From Streptomyces sp. NBC_01481 (GTDB lineage Bacteria > Actinomycetota > Actinomycetes > Streptomycetales > Streptomycetaceae), in NCBI RefSeq assembly GCF_026339995.1, contig NZ_JAPEPT010000003.1, forward strand, positions 1,054,001 through 1,118,000: a stretch of DNA of 64,000 nt, read 5' to 3'. Shown piece after piece: positions 26,031 to 33,731 of the stretch. The notes beneath the pieces were generated by a model. It saw nothing but the letters and a program-made list of their open reading frames with translations, did no database searches and was not told the origin of the DNA. Position 1 is the first letter of the stretch. The number at the start of each line of letters is the position of its first letter. The position numbers and the translations under genes were made by a program.

Positions 26031-27718
26031 CACGTAGGAGACGAATGGCCGCCGGCCTGACCCGGTTGGCGGCCACGGGTTTCGTCGTCGTCGGCCTGGC
26101 CGCTTACTCGCAAGCGAGCGTGTCCGGGGCGGACTGGTCCCGCACAGCGGCGGCATCCCGCACGGAGGCATCACCTGCCGTGACAGCAGTGGAGCCGCCC
26201 CAGGCGAGCTGGGAACAGGCCAAGCGGTCCATGGGCCTGACCGCCGGGGGCGACTATGTCGTCGTCGTGGACAGCTCCGGTTCCATGGCACAGCACCGAG
26301 GCCAGGTGAAAAGCGCCCTGCGGGCGCTGCTGTCCGGCCTGACGGACAGGGACCGCGCCGCTCTTGTGTCCTTCCGCGCGGCGCCCGACCGGGCCACCGC
26401 GGTCTTCCCGCTGCAACGGGTGACCGACCCGGAAGCCGTCGTGAGCCGGCTGCCCGTCGAAAGCGGCGGTACGGACATCAGCGGTGGCTTCGCCGCGGCC
26501 CTGTCCGAACTGGAGAGCAGCAACGAGATCAGGCCCGCGGCCGTCATCTTGGTGACCGACGCGCAGCAGACCGAGCACACGGCGACGACAGCCCGGGCAT
26601 GGGACGCCATCCGTGAGCGCATCAAGCGACTGCGGGAGCGCCAACAGGAAGGCAGGATCCACCCGTTGGTACGCAGCGCGGTGCTCGCCTGGGGCGGCTC
26701 CGACACGACCCGGCCCTTCCCCGTCGGCTCCTCGGGGTGCCGGGCGTCCGACAGTGTGGCCATCGCCGGGTGCCTCTTCTCCCGCGAGGAGACTCAAGAG
26801 GTGCGTCCCGAGGACGCGGCGAACTTTCTGCGCCGGCTCCCGGACGAGTTCGGGCACCGCCAGTTCGAGGCGGCGCTCGCGCCGGACGCGGCGAAAGTGA
26901 GGGCCGGTGACGCGGTGGAGCTGAAACTCGGCCGTCCCGAGATGGCGGACGACGGCTTCTCGGCACGGATTCCGGCGACCTTCACCTCCCGCACCGACGC
27001 GCTGCCCCTGTGGGTCAACGACTTCACGGTGAGCAGCTCCGGGCTGGGCGGGCTACGGGTCAGAGAGGTCCGAGGCCGCGACCACATCGAACTCGGCGAG
27101 GGCAAGAACGGCGCCTCCGTCTCCACCGCGCTGGAGGTGACGTGGGACTCGGTCCCCCAACCGTGGTACGCCCTCGCGCCACCGTCGCGCGACGAGGAAC
27201 TGACGATCGGTTACCGGTTGACCAGCCCTTACAGCCGGCAGATGTCCCGGGCCGAGAAGCCCGCGAACCGGTTCGAGCCGAAGCGGCACACGGAGACGGC
27301 GAACCTCGGCATTCCCGCGGCCGCGACCTGGCTGGCCGAACTCGCCGTCCTGGCGGCTCTCGCGCTGCTCCTGCTGGTCAGGCTGTTCGGCCTGCCCTCG
27401 ACGCTGTGGATCGTACAAACGGGCCGGCCACCGCTTCCCCTGCGTGTGTGGTGGCCCGCGACCACGCATCGGCCGGGCTCGGCGGCGTACGAGAATCTGG
27501 TGGTCACTCACTGGTCACCGCTGCGCGCACTGCGCGGTGCGGGCCCCCTCAACGTGACGGTCTGGCCGAACGGCACGTCGGGCCGCGGTGTCGTGACCAC
27601 GCCGAGCCATCCGGTCGAGCTGCGCCGCCGGGGGAAGCGGGAGCCACTGCCGGGATACCCGGGGTCGTCCATCAGCCGTGGTGGCCTGCTGCGCCCGGCG
27701 GGCCGGACCCGCACGTAG
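26027..27718 (+). CDS. Membrane-anchored von Willebrand factor A protein
   Basis: Protein of 563 residues from a GTG overlapping the previous stop (GTGA). An N-terminal hydrophobic segment (about 12-28) follows a very basic start, so a signal anchor is likely. The vWA domain follows, with the metal-site motif DSSGS (82-86) and matching TDIS and later D-containing strands. A long beta-rich region leads to a second membrane segment near 440-465 (LAVLAALALLLLVRLFG). The C-terminus of about 100 residues would be on the cytoplasmic side. It therefore presents a metal-ion-dependent adhesion domain outside the membrane and is the one clear membrane component of the operon, a candidate sensor or docking site. 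Confidence 0.82.
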   Translation: MTRRRRMAAGLTRLAATGFVVVGLAAYSQASVSGADWSRTAAASRTEASPAVTAVEPPQASWEQAKRSMGLTAGGDYVVVVDSSGSMAQHRGQVKSALRALLSGLTDRDRAALVSFRAAPDRATAVFPLQRVTDPEAVVSRLPVESGGTDISGGFAAALSELESSNEIRPAAVILVTDAQQTEHTATTARAWDAIRERIKRLRERQQEGRIHPLVRSAVLAWGGSDTTRPFPVGSSGCRASDSVAIAGCLFSREETQEVRPEDAANFLRRLPDEFGHRQFEAALAPDAAKVRAGDAVELKLGRPEMADDGFSARIPATFTSRTDALPLWVNDFTVSSSGLGGLRVREVRGRDHIELGEGKNGASVSTALEVTWDSVPQPWYALAPPSRDEELTIGYRLTSPYSRQMSRAEKPANRFEPKRHTETANLGIPAAATWLAELAVLAALALLLLVRLFGLPSTLWIVQTGRPPLPLRVWWPATTHRPGSAAYENLVVTHWSPLRALRGAGPLNVTVWPNGTSGRGVVTTPSHPVELRRRGKREPLPGYPGSSISRGGLLRPAGRTRT

Positions 27719-27787
27719 TCCGTCCGCTCACGCATCGAAGAAATCGAAGAACCTGACCGCGAGACACGAGAGGTGCAAAGGAATCCC

Positions 27788-28141
27788 ATGGACGAACTGG
27801 GCCTGAATACGACGCAAGTCCTGCTGCCGAACGACGCTGTCATCGAGGTGCGGAACGACATGGGCGGGGGCGAGTCCAGGGACGTCGCCGACTCGACCCG
27901 CCATTTCCGCGACGTCATGGATTCGCTTCAAGGTATCTCGCAGGGGGTGCTCAACGCAGTGCGAGCCGTCAACCCGGCCGAGGTCACCGTCGAGTTCGGC
28001 ATCAACGTCTCTGCCAAGGCCGGTCACCTCACCAGTCTGCTGGTCTCGGCCGACGCGGCGGCGGATCTCAAAGTCACCTTGACCTGGCGAAAGGACGAAG
28101 GGGCCGACGGCACGGCCCCCGCGGGCGCGCCCGCGGGATGA
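27788..28141 (+). CDS. Small Trypco1-like (trypsin-co-occurring domain) protein
   Basis: Protein of 117 residues from the ATG at 27788, with AAAGGA eight bases upstream; a GTG at 27773 is in frame but less well placed. The centre reads EVTVEFGINVSAKAGHL and ends in a strand LKVTLTW, the pattern of small actinobacterial proteins encoded next to trypsin-like protease genes (Trypco1, also called the CU044_2847 family). The first gene of this operon is such a protease, which supports the call. It may inhibit, recruit or signal to that protease. A proline/alanine-rich tail ends the protein. A hairpin terminator lies just after it. Confidence 0.62.
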   Translation: MDELGLNTTQVLLPNDAVIEVRNDMGGGESRDVADSTRHFRDVMDSLQGISQGVLNAVRAVNPAEVTVEFGINVSAKAGHLTSLLVSADAAADLKVTLTWRKDEGADGTAPAGAPAG

Positions 28142-28152
28142 ACCAGGAGGCA

Positions 28153-28185
28153 GTCCGCCGGCCGGCATCTCTTCCGCCGGCGGAC
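28153..28185 (+). terminator. Terminator at the end of the trypsin-STAND/GTPase operon
   Basis: Perfect ten-base arms GTCCGCCGGC (28153-28162) and GCCGGCGGAC (28176-28185) around a 13-base loop. It sits between two converging genes and can serve the glyoxalase gene as well. Confidence 0.75.
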
Positions 28186-28210
28186 CGTCATCCCGTGGCG
28201 AGACCTGTCC

Positions 28211-28627
28211 TCAGGCCTTCGGCTGGGTGAGGCGGATGTGGTTGCCGAAGGGGTCGCGGAGGCCGCAGTCGGTTCCGTAGGGGCGATCGGTGGGTTCCTC
28301 GGTGAACTCGACGCCCCGGCCGAGCAGCGTCTCGTATGTCTTGCGGCAGTCGTCCGTGCTGAAGATGAGATGGCCACCCATGACGCCCTTGGTGACCAGC
28401 TCGCGGACCTGCTGCGCCGTCTCGTCGGACATCGCGGGAGGGCCCGGCTTCTCCAGCAGGATCTGGCGCTCGGGGTGACCGGGGATGCTGACGGTCAGCC
28501 AGCGCATGAAGCCCATGTCGACGTCGGCGCTGACCTCCAGGCCGAGCTTGCCGACGTAGAAGTCGAGGGCCTGGTCCTGGTCGAGGACGTAGATCTGTGA
28601 GTGCGTGATGGCGTTCAACATGTGCAT
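28211..28627 (-). CDS. VOC-family (glyoxalase/bleomycin-resistance fold) protein
   Basis: Protein of about 138 residues with the paired beta-alpha-beta-beta-beta fold of the vicinal oxygen chelate group. It opens ITHSQIYVLDQDQALDFY, carries GLEVSADVDM and closes with GLRDPFGNHIRL, the usual C-terminal signature. The reaction is not predictable; many actinobacterial members bind or break small metabolites. The start is unclear: ATG at 28627 or 28621, since upstream sequence lacks a ribosome-binding site and may be leaderless; an ATG at 28663 is less likely. It lies 75 bases beyond an AraC-type gene on the same strand, a common pairing. Confidence 0.85.
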   Translation of the reverse strand: MHMLNAITHSQIYVLDQDQALDFYVGKLGLEVSADVDMGFMRWLTVSIPGHPERQILLEKPGPPAMSDETAQQVRELVTKGVMGGHLIFSTDDCRKTYETLLGRGVEFTEEPTDRPYGTDCGLRDPFGNHIRLTQPKA

Positions 28628-28702
28628 CACGCTAGTGGGAAGGCGGCACGAAAACTTATCCAAAACTGCTCGGTCGACGGACGGTACGGGCAGTGCGGAC
28701 GG

Positions 28703-29095
28703 TCAGCCGCTCGGCCGCGTCCACGCCATCGTGAAGCACGTCGGTACGCCCGTGGCCGCCGCCTCCTTGCGGTAGGTCCTCGGTGACCGGCCGACGATGT
28801 CGCGGAACGTGCGGCTGAAGGTTCCCGGGCTGCCGAAGCCGACTTGGTAGCAGATGTCCGTCACACTGCGGTCGGTCTCCCGCAGCAGGAACATCGCACG
28901 CTCGACACGGCGGCGCTGCAGGTAGCGGTGCGGCGTCTCGCCGAACGTGGCCCGGAAGGTACGTGTGAAGTGCGCCGGAGACACATGGGCGATCCTGGCC
29001 AGGGCAGGGACGTCCAGCGGCTGCGCGTAGGCGCGGTCCATCGCGTCCCGTGCCCGGAGCATGCGGCGGTTGGTCGCTTCTGCGGCGCGGCTCAC
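28703..29095 (-). CDS. Short AraC-family regulator (DNA-binding domain only)
   Basis: Protein of 130 residues consisting almost only of the double helix-turn-helix of AraC: LDVPALARIAHVSPAHFTRT and then VTDICYQVGFGSPGTFSRTF with the PRTYRK end. There is no effector-binding domain, which sets it apart from full-length members. The start is taken as GTG at 29095; an internal ATG 14 codons later is possible. The adjacent downstream VOC gene is the likely target, since short AraC and glyoxalase-fold genes are often paired. It is divergent from the sensor kinase with about 130 bases between. Confidence 0.85.
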   Translation of the reverse strand: MSRAAEATNRRMLRARDAMDRAYAQPLDVPALARIAHVSPAHFTRTFRATFGETPHRYLQRRRVERAMFLLRETDRSVTDICYQVGFGSPGTFSRTFRDIVGRSPRTYRKEAAATGVPTCFTMAWTRPSG

Positions 29096-29224
29096 GGCGC
29101 CATCCCACCACGTTCTGCGCCGTCCGTGACAGGTCCGACGGCCTGCTGCGCGGCCTGCGGAGCGACTACGGTTGCGTACGGGGTCACACCAGCGCCCCGT
29201 CTGCGTTCGGCGGCCGGAGGAATG

Positions 29225-30958
29225 ATGGGCAGGGAAGGGCACACGGGGGCCGAGCAGCTGCCCAAGCTGCGGCTGGACGAGCTGCTGGAAGAGCTCCAGG
29301 TGCGCATCGACGCGGTGCGTGGGACGCGCGACCGGGTGCGCGGCCTGCTCGAGGCGGTGCTGTCGGTCGGGCGGGAGCTGGATCTGGCGCAGGTGCTGCG
29401 GAGCATCGTCGAGGCGGCCGTGGTGCTGGTGGACGCCGAGTACGGCGCGCTGGGCGTGATCGGCGACGAGCACAAGCTCGCGCAGTTCCTGCCGGTCGGC
29501 ATCGACGACGAGCGGTGGGCAAAGATCGGGGCCCTGCCCAGCGGGCACGGGATCCTCGGGGAGCTGATCCGGCACCCGCAGCCGCTGCGGCTGGCCGAAC
29601 TCGCCGATCACCCGGCCTCGTACGGATTTCCGGCGCACCATCCCCCCATGCACTCGTTCCTCGGTGTACCCATCCGGGTCCGCGACAGGGTGTTCGGGAA
29701 CATCTACCTCACCGAGAAACGCAGCGCCAAGGAGTTCGACGCCGAGGACGAGTCGGTGCTGTCGACGCTTGCCGTGGCCGCCGGGGTCGCCATCGAGAAC
29801 GCGCGGCTGTACGAGGAGGCCAGGCTCCGGGAGCGCTGGCAGCGGGCGAGCGCGGAGGTCACCAGCACCCTGCTGTCGGGAGCACCTCGGGGTGAGGTGC
29901 TGCAGCTGATCGTCGAGCAGGCCCGGGAGATCGCGTCCGCGGACATGGGGATGATCGCGGAGCGTGACGCGGGGGAGAGCAGTCTGCGGCCGGCGCTGGC
30001 GGCCGGGCCCGCCGCGGGGCGTCGTAGCGGGATGGTGCTGTCGACTAAGGACGGTTTCATCGGAGCGGCGTTCGCAGCGTCGCAGCCGGTGATCAGCGCC
30101 CACATCGGGCAGGATCCGCGCACCGGCCGTGACGAGCCGCAGTGGGCCGGGCTCGGGCCCGTGGTCGCGGTGCCCCTCGGCAGCGGCGGAGCGGCACGCG
30201 GTGTGCTGCTGCTGGCCCGTACGCCGGACCGTGCCTCCTTCACCGAGGCGGAGGCGGACCCTCTGCTCGGTTTCGCCGGGCAGGCGGCGCTGGCGATGGA
30301 GCTGGCCGAGCGGCGCAGTGACGCGGAGAAGATCGCGCTGCTCCAGGACCGCGACCGCATTGCGCGTGATCTGCACGATCTCGCCATCCAGCGGCTTTTC
30401 GCGACGGGCATGACGCTGCAGAGCGCACAGCGCTTCGTGGAGCATCCGGAGGCGACCGAGCGGCTGGCCCGGGCCATCGACGACCTGGACGACACCATCA
30501 AGATCATTCGGTCCACGATCTTCGGGCTGCGGACGCACGCCGGAGGCGGCGGGGAGGGCGGGCTGCGAGGCCGCTTCACCTCGGCGGTGAAGGCCTCGGC
30601 AGCCTCGTTCGGCTTCTCTCCCGGGCTGCGGATCGAGGGGCTCGTCGACACCGACGTCCCCGGCGCGGTCGCGGATCACGCGGTCGCGGTACTCGGAGAA
30701 GCCCTCAGCAACGCGGCCCGGCACTCCGGCGCAGGGGCCGTCGATGTCCATCTGCGGTGCGCCGACGGGGAGTTGACGCTCACCGTGACGGACGACGGCT
30801 GCGGCGTCCCGGCGGACGTCGTACGCAGCGGACTGAAGAACCTGCAGGAGCGTGCCGCCGGACTCGGCGGCGGGCTGTCGCTCGGTGAACGGCCGGAAGG
30901 CGGCGGCACCCAGCTGCGCTGGCGGGTGCCGGTGCGCCACGATGGATCGTCGCGGTAG
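29225..30958 (+). CDS. DevS/DosS-like GAF-domain sensor histidine kinase
   Basis: Protein of 577 residues with the layout of mycobacterial DevS/DosT: two GAF domains (about 42-197 and 210-362), a HisKA_3 dimerisation segment with His384 in RDLHDLAIQR, and an HATPase domain with N-box GEALSNAARH (491-500) and DDGCG (523-527). The first GAF carries GFPAHHPPM (134-142), in the region that holds the haem-ligating histidine of DosS, so gas or redox sensing is plausible but unproven. It has no membrane segment. GGAGG lies four bases before the ATG at 29225; an ATG three bases earlier is too close. It is convergent with its probable partner regulator, 15 bases apart, rather than in one operon. Confidence 0.9.
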   Translation: MGREGHTGAEQLPKLRLDELLEELQVRIDAVRGTRDRVRGLLEAVLSVGRELDLAQVLRSIVEAAVVLVDAEYGALGVIGDEHKLAQFLPVGIDDERWAKIGALPSGHGILGELIRHPQPLRLAELADHPASYGFPAHHPPMHSFLGVPIRVRDRVFGNIYLTEKRSAKEFDAEDESVLSTLAVAAGVAIENARLYEEARLRERWQRASAEVTSTLLSGAPRGEVLQLIVEQAREIASADMGMIAERDAGESSLRPALAAGPAAGRRSGMVLSTKDGFIGAAFAASQPVISAHIGQDPRTGRDEPQWAGLGPVVAVPLGSGGAARGVLLLARTPDRASFTEAEADPLLGFAGQAALAMELAERRSDAEKIALLQDRDRIARDLHDLAIQRLFATGMTLQSAQRFVEHPEATERLARAIDDLDDTIKIIRSTIFGLRTHAGGGGEGGLRGRFTSAVKASAASFGFSPGLRIEGLVDTDVPGAVADHAVAVLGEALSNAARHSGAGAVDVHLRCADGELTLTVTDDGCGVPADVVRSGLKNLQERAAGLGGGLSLGERPEGGGTQLRWRVPVRHDGSSR

Positions 30959-30973
30959 GTCCGACCGCGCGCT

Positions 30974-31675
30974 TCAGCGGGAGGGGCGGTCCGTGGCGTC
31001 GGGCTGTTCCCATTGGGTCGCGAGGACCGCGGCCTGGACGCGGCGTTGGACGCCCAGCTTGGACAGCAGGCGGGAGATGTGGTTCTTCACCGTCTTCTCG
31101 GACAGATACAGCCGCTTGCCGATCTGCCGATTGGTGAGCCCTTCCCCGATCAGCGCGAGAATGTCCCGCTCGCGTGGAGAGAGGCCCGCCAGCGCGGGCG
31201 CCACGGTTTCCGCGCCGGTGGGCTCCGCGCGCAGGCTGCTCATCAGCCGGGCCGTCGTCGCCGGGTCGAGCATGGACTGGCCCGAAGCGACCGTACGCAC
31301 CGCGGTCACCAGATCGGACCCCTTGATCTGTTTGAGTACGTAGCCCGCCGCACCGGCCATGATCGCGTCGAGCAGGGCGTCCTCGTCGTCGAACGAGGTC
31401 AGCATCAGACAGGCCAACTCCGGCATACGGCTGCGTAGTTCGCGGCACACGCCGATACCGTCGCCGTCGGGCAGGCGTACGTCGAGCACGGCCACGTGCG
31501 GGCGCAGTGCCGGACCGCGCGCCAGGGCCTGTTCGACGCTGCCCGCGTCACCGACCACGGTGATGTCCGCCTCGGCGTCGAGGAGATCGGTCAGTCCACG
31601 GCGTACAACCTCATGGTCGTCGACGAGGAACACCCGTACCGGATCCTCCGCCGTGAATGTCCGTGCCTCGGTCAT
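30974..31675 (-). CDS. DevR/DosR-like response regulator (NarL/LuxR type)
   Basis: Protein of 233 residues. The receiver domain has the acidic pair Asp19-Asp20 and the phospho-acceptor Asp65 in VAVLDVRLPDGDG, with the conserved Lys in YVLKQIKG. The LuxR helix-turn-helix follows (about 163-225, LSPRERDILALIGEGLTNRQ then KTVKNHISRLLSKL). The start at 31675 is chosen as the point where homology begins; an upstream open stretch has no ribosome-binding site. A palindrome 78-93 bases upstream of the start, repeated near two other genes of the island, suggests autoregulation. It should be phosphorylated by the convergent GAF kinase and drive the nitroreductase, the cNMP-fold protein and the stress protein. 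Confidence 0.9.
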   Translation of the reverse strand: MTEARTFTAEDPVRVFLVDDHEVVRRGLTDLLDAEADITVVGDAGSVEQALARGPALRPHVAVLDVRLPDGDGIGVCRELRSRMPELACLMLTSFDDEDALLDAIMAGAAGYVLKQIKGSDLVTAVRTVASGQSMLDPATTARLMSSLRAEPTGAETVAPALAGLSPRERDILALIGEGLTNRQIGKRLYLSEKTVKNHISRLLSKLGVQRRVQAAVLATQWEQPDATDRPSR

Positions 31676-31732
31676 GACGCGCCCCTCGGTCGTGATGTCT
31701 CCCGCAGTGAGCACTGCTGAGACGATCATCGC

Positions 31733-31746
31733 CCTGCCCGGGCAGG
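31733..31746. terminator. 14-base perfect palindrome after the cNMP-fold gene
   Basis: CCTGCCCGGGCAGG lies about 70 bases beyond the stop of the minus-strand cNMP-fold gene and ahead of the response-regulator gene. It is a candidate hairpin terminator, though short. Confidence 0.45.
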
Positions 31747-31752
31747 AGTACC

Positions 31753-31768
31753 AGGGCCGACCGGCCCT
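31753..31768. promoter_or_regulatory. DevR-type box upstream of the response-regulator gene
   Basis: AGGGCCGACCGGCCCT is a near-perfect 16-base palindrome. Its core GGGCCG-CGGCCC also occurs at 35665-35680 and, in variant form, at 33414-33431, each upstream of a gene expected in a DevR regulon. Confidence 0.6.
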
Positions 31769-31814
31769 ATGTGCGTCCGGTGGAGGTCCCGATCGGCCTC
31801 GCCGGGGTGCGCGG

Positions 31815-32270
31815 TCATCGCGGGCTGCCGCTGCCGTAGGGGGCGTACAGGTCGAGCAGCCGGGTCCTGGCCGCATGCAGCCGGTGGGCGATGACCTGCC
31901 CGACCCACTCGGCGACCGCTGCCCTGAGCTCTGTATCGGTCTGGCACATCAGGCGCACCGCAGTGGCGTCGAACTCGTACGCCCGCACCGGGCTCATCGC
32001 CTCGGCGCCCAGCTGCCAGGTGTGCGGCGGGAACAGCCAGGACCAGCCGACCAGCTCGCCCAGGCCCAGATTCTCGATGATGGCCGCCCGGCGGCCCGGC
32101 ACATGCATGTCGAGGGTGACCGTGCCGGAGCGGATGATCCAGAAATTGTCCGCCCGGCGGCCTTCCTCGAAGATTCGGGTCCCCTGAGGGAAGTTGACCT
32201 CGCGCGCGATGCGCAGCAGCTGGTTGCGGTGCTCGGCGGGCAGTGCCTGCATCATCGTGGTCGTATTCAT
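31815..32270 (-). CDS. Cyclic-nucleotide-binding-fold protein without a DNA-binding domain
   Basis: Protein of 151 residues covering only the cNMP beta-barrel of Crp/Fnr proteins: PQGTRIFEEGRRADNFWII, then GTVTLDMHVPGRR and a GELVGWSWLF segment where the phosphate-binding cassette lies. The C-terminal helix-turn-helix is absent and the final residues form a long helix. The arginine of the classic cassette is not clear, so a ligand other than cAMP is possible. It lies 46 bases beyond the nitroreductase gene on the same strand and probably shares its transcript and its DevR-type control. A ribosome-binding site GAGG precedes the ATG. Confidence 0.82.
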   Translation of the reverse strand: MNTTTMMQALPAEHRNQLLRIAREVNFPQGTRIFEEGRRADNFWIIRSGTVTLDMHVPGRRAAIIENLGLGELVGWSWLFPPHTWQLGAEAMSPVRAYEFDATAVRLMCQTDTELRAAVAEWVGQVIAHRLHAARTRLLDLYAPYGSGSPR

Positions 32271-32316
32271 GGCCGTGCCTCTTGTTGGAGTCCTTCATGG
32301 GGTACTCGAGGGCGGG

Positions 32317-33300
32317 TCATACGAAGTCCAGTACGTCCCGCACGGCCCGACGAGGGCTCGTCGGGCCCACGGGGCCGTAGCCGAGGCGGAGCGTCAGATG
32401 GACGTGCGCCATCGTCGACAGCGGTTCGCGTGCCGCCCAGCGCAGGTCGCGCCATTCGAGAGCCTGGGTGGTGACGGAGGCGACCAGCTCGTGGCTGGTG
32501 GCCCGGAGCAGCACTCGCTGCAGGGCCTGGCCCGCGCGCAGCCAGTCGCCGGGGCGGTCCCTCTCCGTTCCCAGCAGGGCGAGCTGGGGCTTCTCTTCGA
32601 AGTCCGTGGTGCCCAGGTCCGCCGGGTGGCGCCGGCCCGCGAAGTCACGGACGGGTGCCCCGCCGCTGCGCCGCCGCGGCCCGAAGGCGTACTCGGGAAC
32701 ACCGTCGTCGGCAGCCGTCTCCGCGCCGATGCGGGTCCATTGCTCCACCTCGGCGACGCGGTCGGGGTCCATCAGGTCGAGCCCCTCCGCGTCCTCGACC
32801 AGGTCCAGCAGAAACCGCACGTGCCAGGGCCCTGGGAAGTCCAGCGCGGCCCCCTCCAGCCGTGCGGCTTCGCGCAGGTCGTCGCGTACGGGGGAGGGGA
32901 TCGGCGTGTCCGCGAAGGGGTAGCGGCTGGTGTGCCGACGGGCGATGGCGGGGTACAGCCGGGCGAGAGTGCCGCCGGGCTGGGCGGGCGCGGACAGGTC
33001 CACCGTCGCGAGGAGGTGAGGGCGCTCGGGGTCGGGCAGCAGCCGGACATGCGGCTCCCGGCCCGCGTGCACGGCGGCGACACGCAGCGTGAACAGCGCG
33101 GCGCCGCAGCCGATGTGGAGAGCGCGGCCGGCCGGATCGGCGTGCGGTATCGCACGTTCATGATCGGCGTACAGCTCGACGGTGCCGGAGTCGCGCAGGA
33201 ACCGGAACCGCCACGGCTGGGCGTTGTGCATGGACGGCGCGGTGGTGGCGTCCTTCACCAGTGCGGCGATGGTCGTGGTGTCGAGAGCGGGCACGGACAC
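32317..33300 (-). CDS. Acg-type nitroreductase-fold protein
   Basis: Protein of 327 residues from the GTG at 33300, which has GGAGG four bases upstream. It opens with the nitroreductase pattern IAALVKDATTAPSMHNAQPW typical of the Acg (Rv2032) group, in which one chain holds two related half-domains and a lid covers the flavin. In Mycobacterium tuberculosis Acg belongs to the DosR dormancy regulon and is thought to sequester FMN rather than to reduce substrates. The neighbouring DevR/DevS-like genes support the same context. A palindrome 114-131 bases upstream is a likely DevR box. Catalytic activity cannot be claimed. Confidence 0.88.
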   Translation of the reverse strand: MSVPALDTTTIAALVKDATTAPSMHNAQPWRFRFLRDSGTVELYADHERAIPHADPAGRALHIGCGAALFTLRVAAVHAGREPHVRLLPDPERPHLLATVDLSAPAQPGGTLARLYPAIARRHTSRYPFADTPIPSPVRDDLREAARLEGAALDFPGPWHVRFLLDLVEDAEGLDLMDPDRVAEVEQWTRIGAETAADDGVPEYAFGPRRRSGGAPVRDFAGRRHPADLGTTDFEEKPQLALLGTERDRPGDWLRAGQALQRVLLRATSHELVASVTTQALEWRDLRWAAREPLSTMAHVHLTLRLGYGPVGPTSPRRAVRDVLDFV

Positions 33301-33413
33301 GACGGCCTCCCTTCGTGCGGAGCGCTGGGCGCCTGCGAGGCGGGATCGGGTTCGTTGTGCCGGGCCGGCCTCGTGGCTCGTCTCCAGCATCAGGTCGTGC
33401 CTGCCGGCGCCGC

Positions 33414-33431
33414 TGGGGCCGAATGTCCCCA
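33414..33431. promoter_or_regulatory. DevR-type box upstream of the Acg-like gene
   Basis: TGGGGCCGAATGTCCCCA is an 18-base imperfect palindrome. It is close to the mycobacterial DosR consensus, which has GGGAC and GTCCC arms. It lies 114 bases before the nitroreductase start and may also serve the divergent DUF1918 gene. The rest of 33301-33731 holds a miniature element and otherwise no gene that I can support. Confidence 0.6.
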
Positions 33432-33601
33432 GTCACCGGCCGTGCGGCCCACACCGCAGAACCCCGGCTATGCCGATCCCGACGCCCTGCTTCAGGGCCC
33501 GGTCGCGGCCGGAACCTATCCGGTACGGGTCACCCGGTTCGACCGCACGCGAAACAGCACTCGCCCCATGCGTCCCCCCGCCAGGCGTGGCACGGTGGGT
33601 G

Positions 33602-33713
33602 CTAGGGAGTGTCTTCAAAGTAGCGTCGTCCGCCCGAAGGGCGGGACTGGCGGCGTCTGGTGCGTGCGTGCCAGGCGTCGCCAGGCAGACGGGACTTTGA
33701 AGACACGACCTAG
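33602..33713. mobile_element. 112-base CTAG-flanked miniature element of a second type
   Basis: It begins CTAGGGAGTGTCTTCAAAGT, and its right end reads, on the opposite strand, CTAGGTCGTGTCTTCAAAGT. That gives 20-base terminal inverted repeats with two to three mismatches, bounded by CTAG. It codes for nothing. It lies immediately upstream of the DUF1918-HTH gene and so separates that gene from most of its original upstream region. Confidence 0.78.
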
Positions 33714-33731
33714 GGGGGCCGGAAGGCGGTG

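Noticed and set aside
8660..28141. Prophage, integrative element or CRISPR-linked island
   Set aside because: No integrase, phage structural gene, tRNA attachment site or CRISPR repeat was seen, and codon and base use match the rest of the window.
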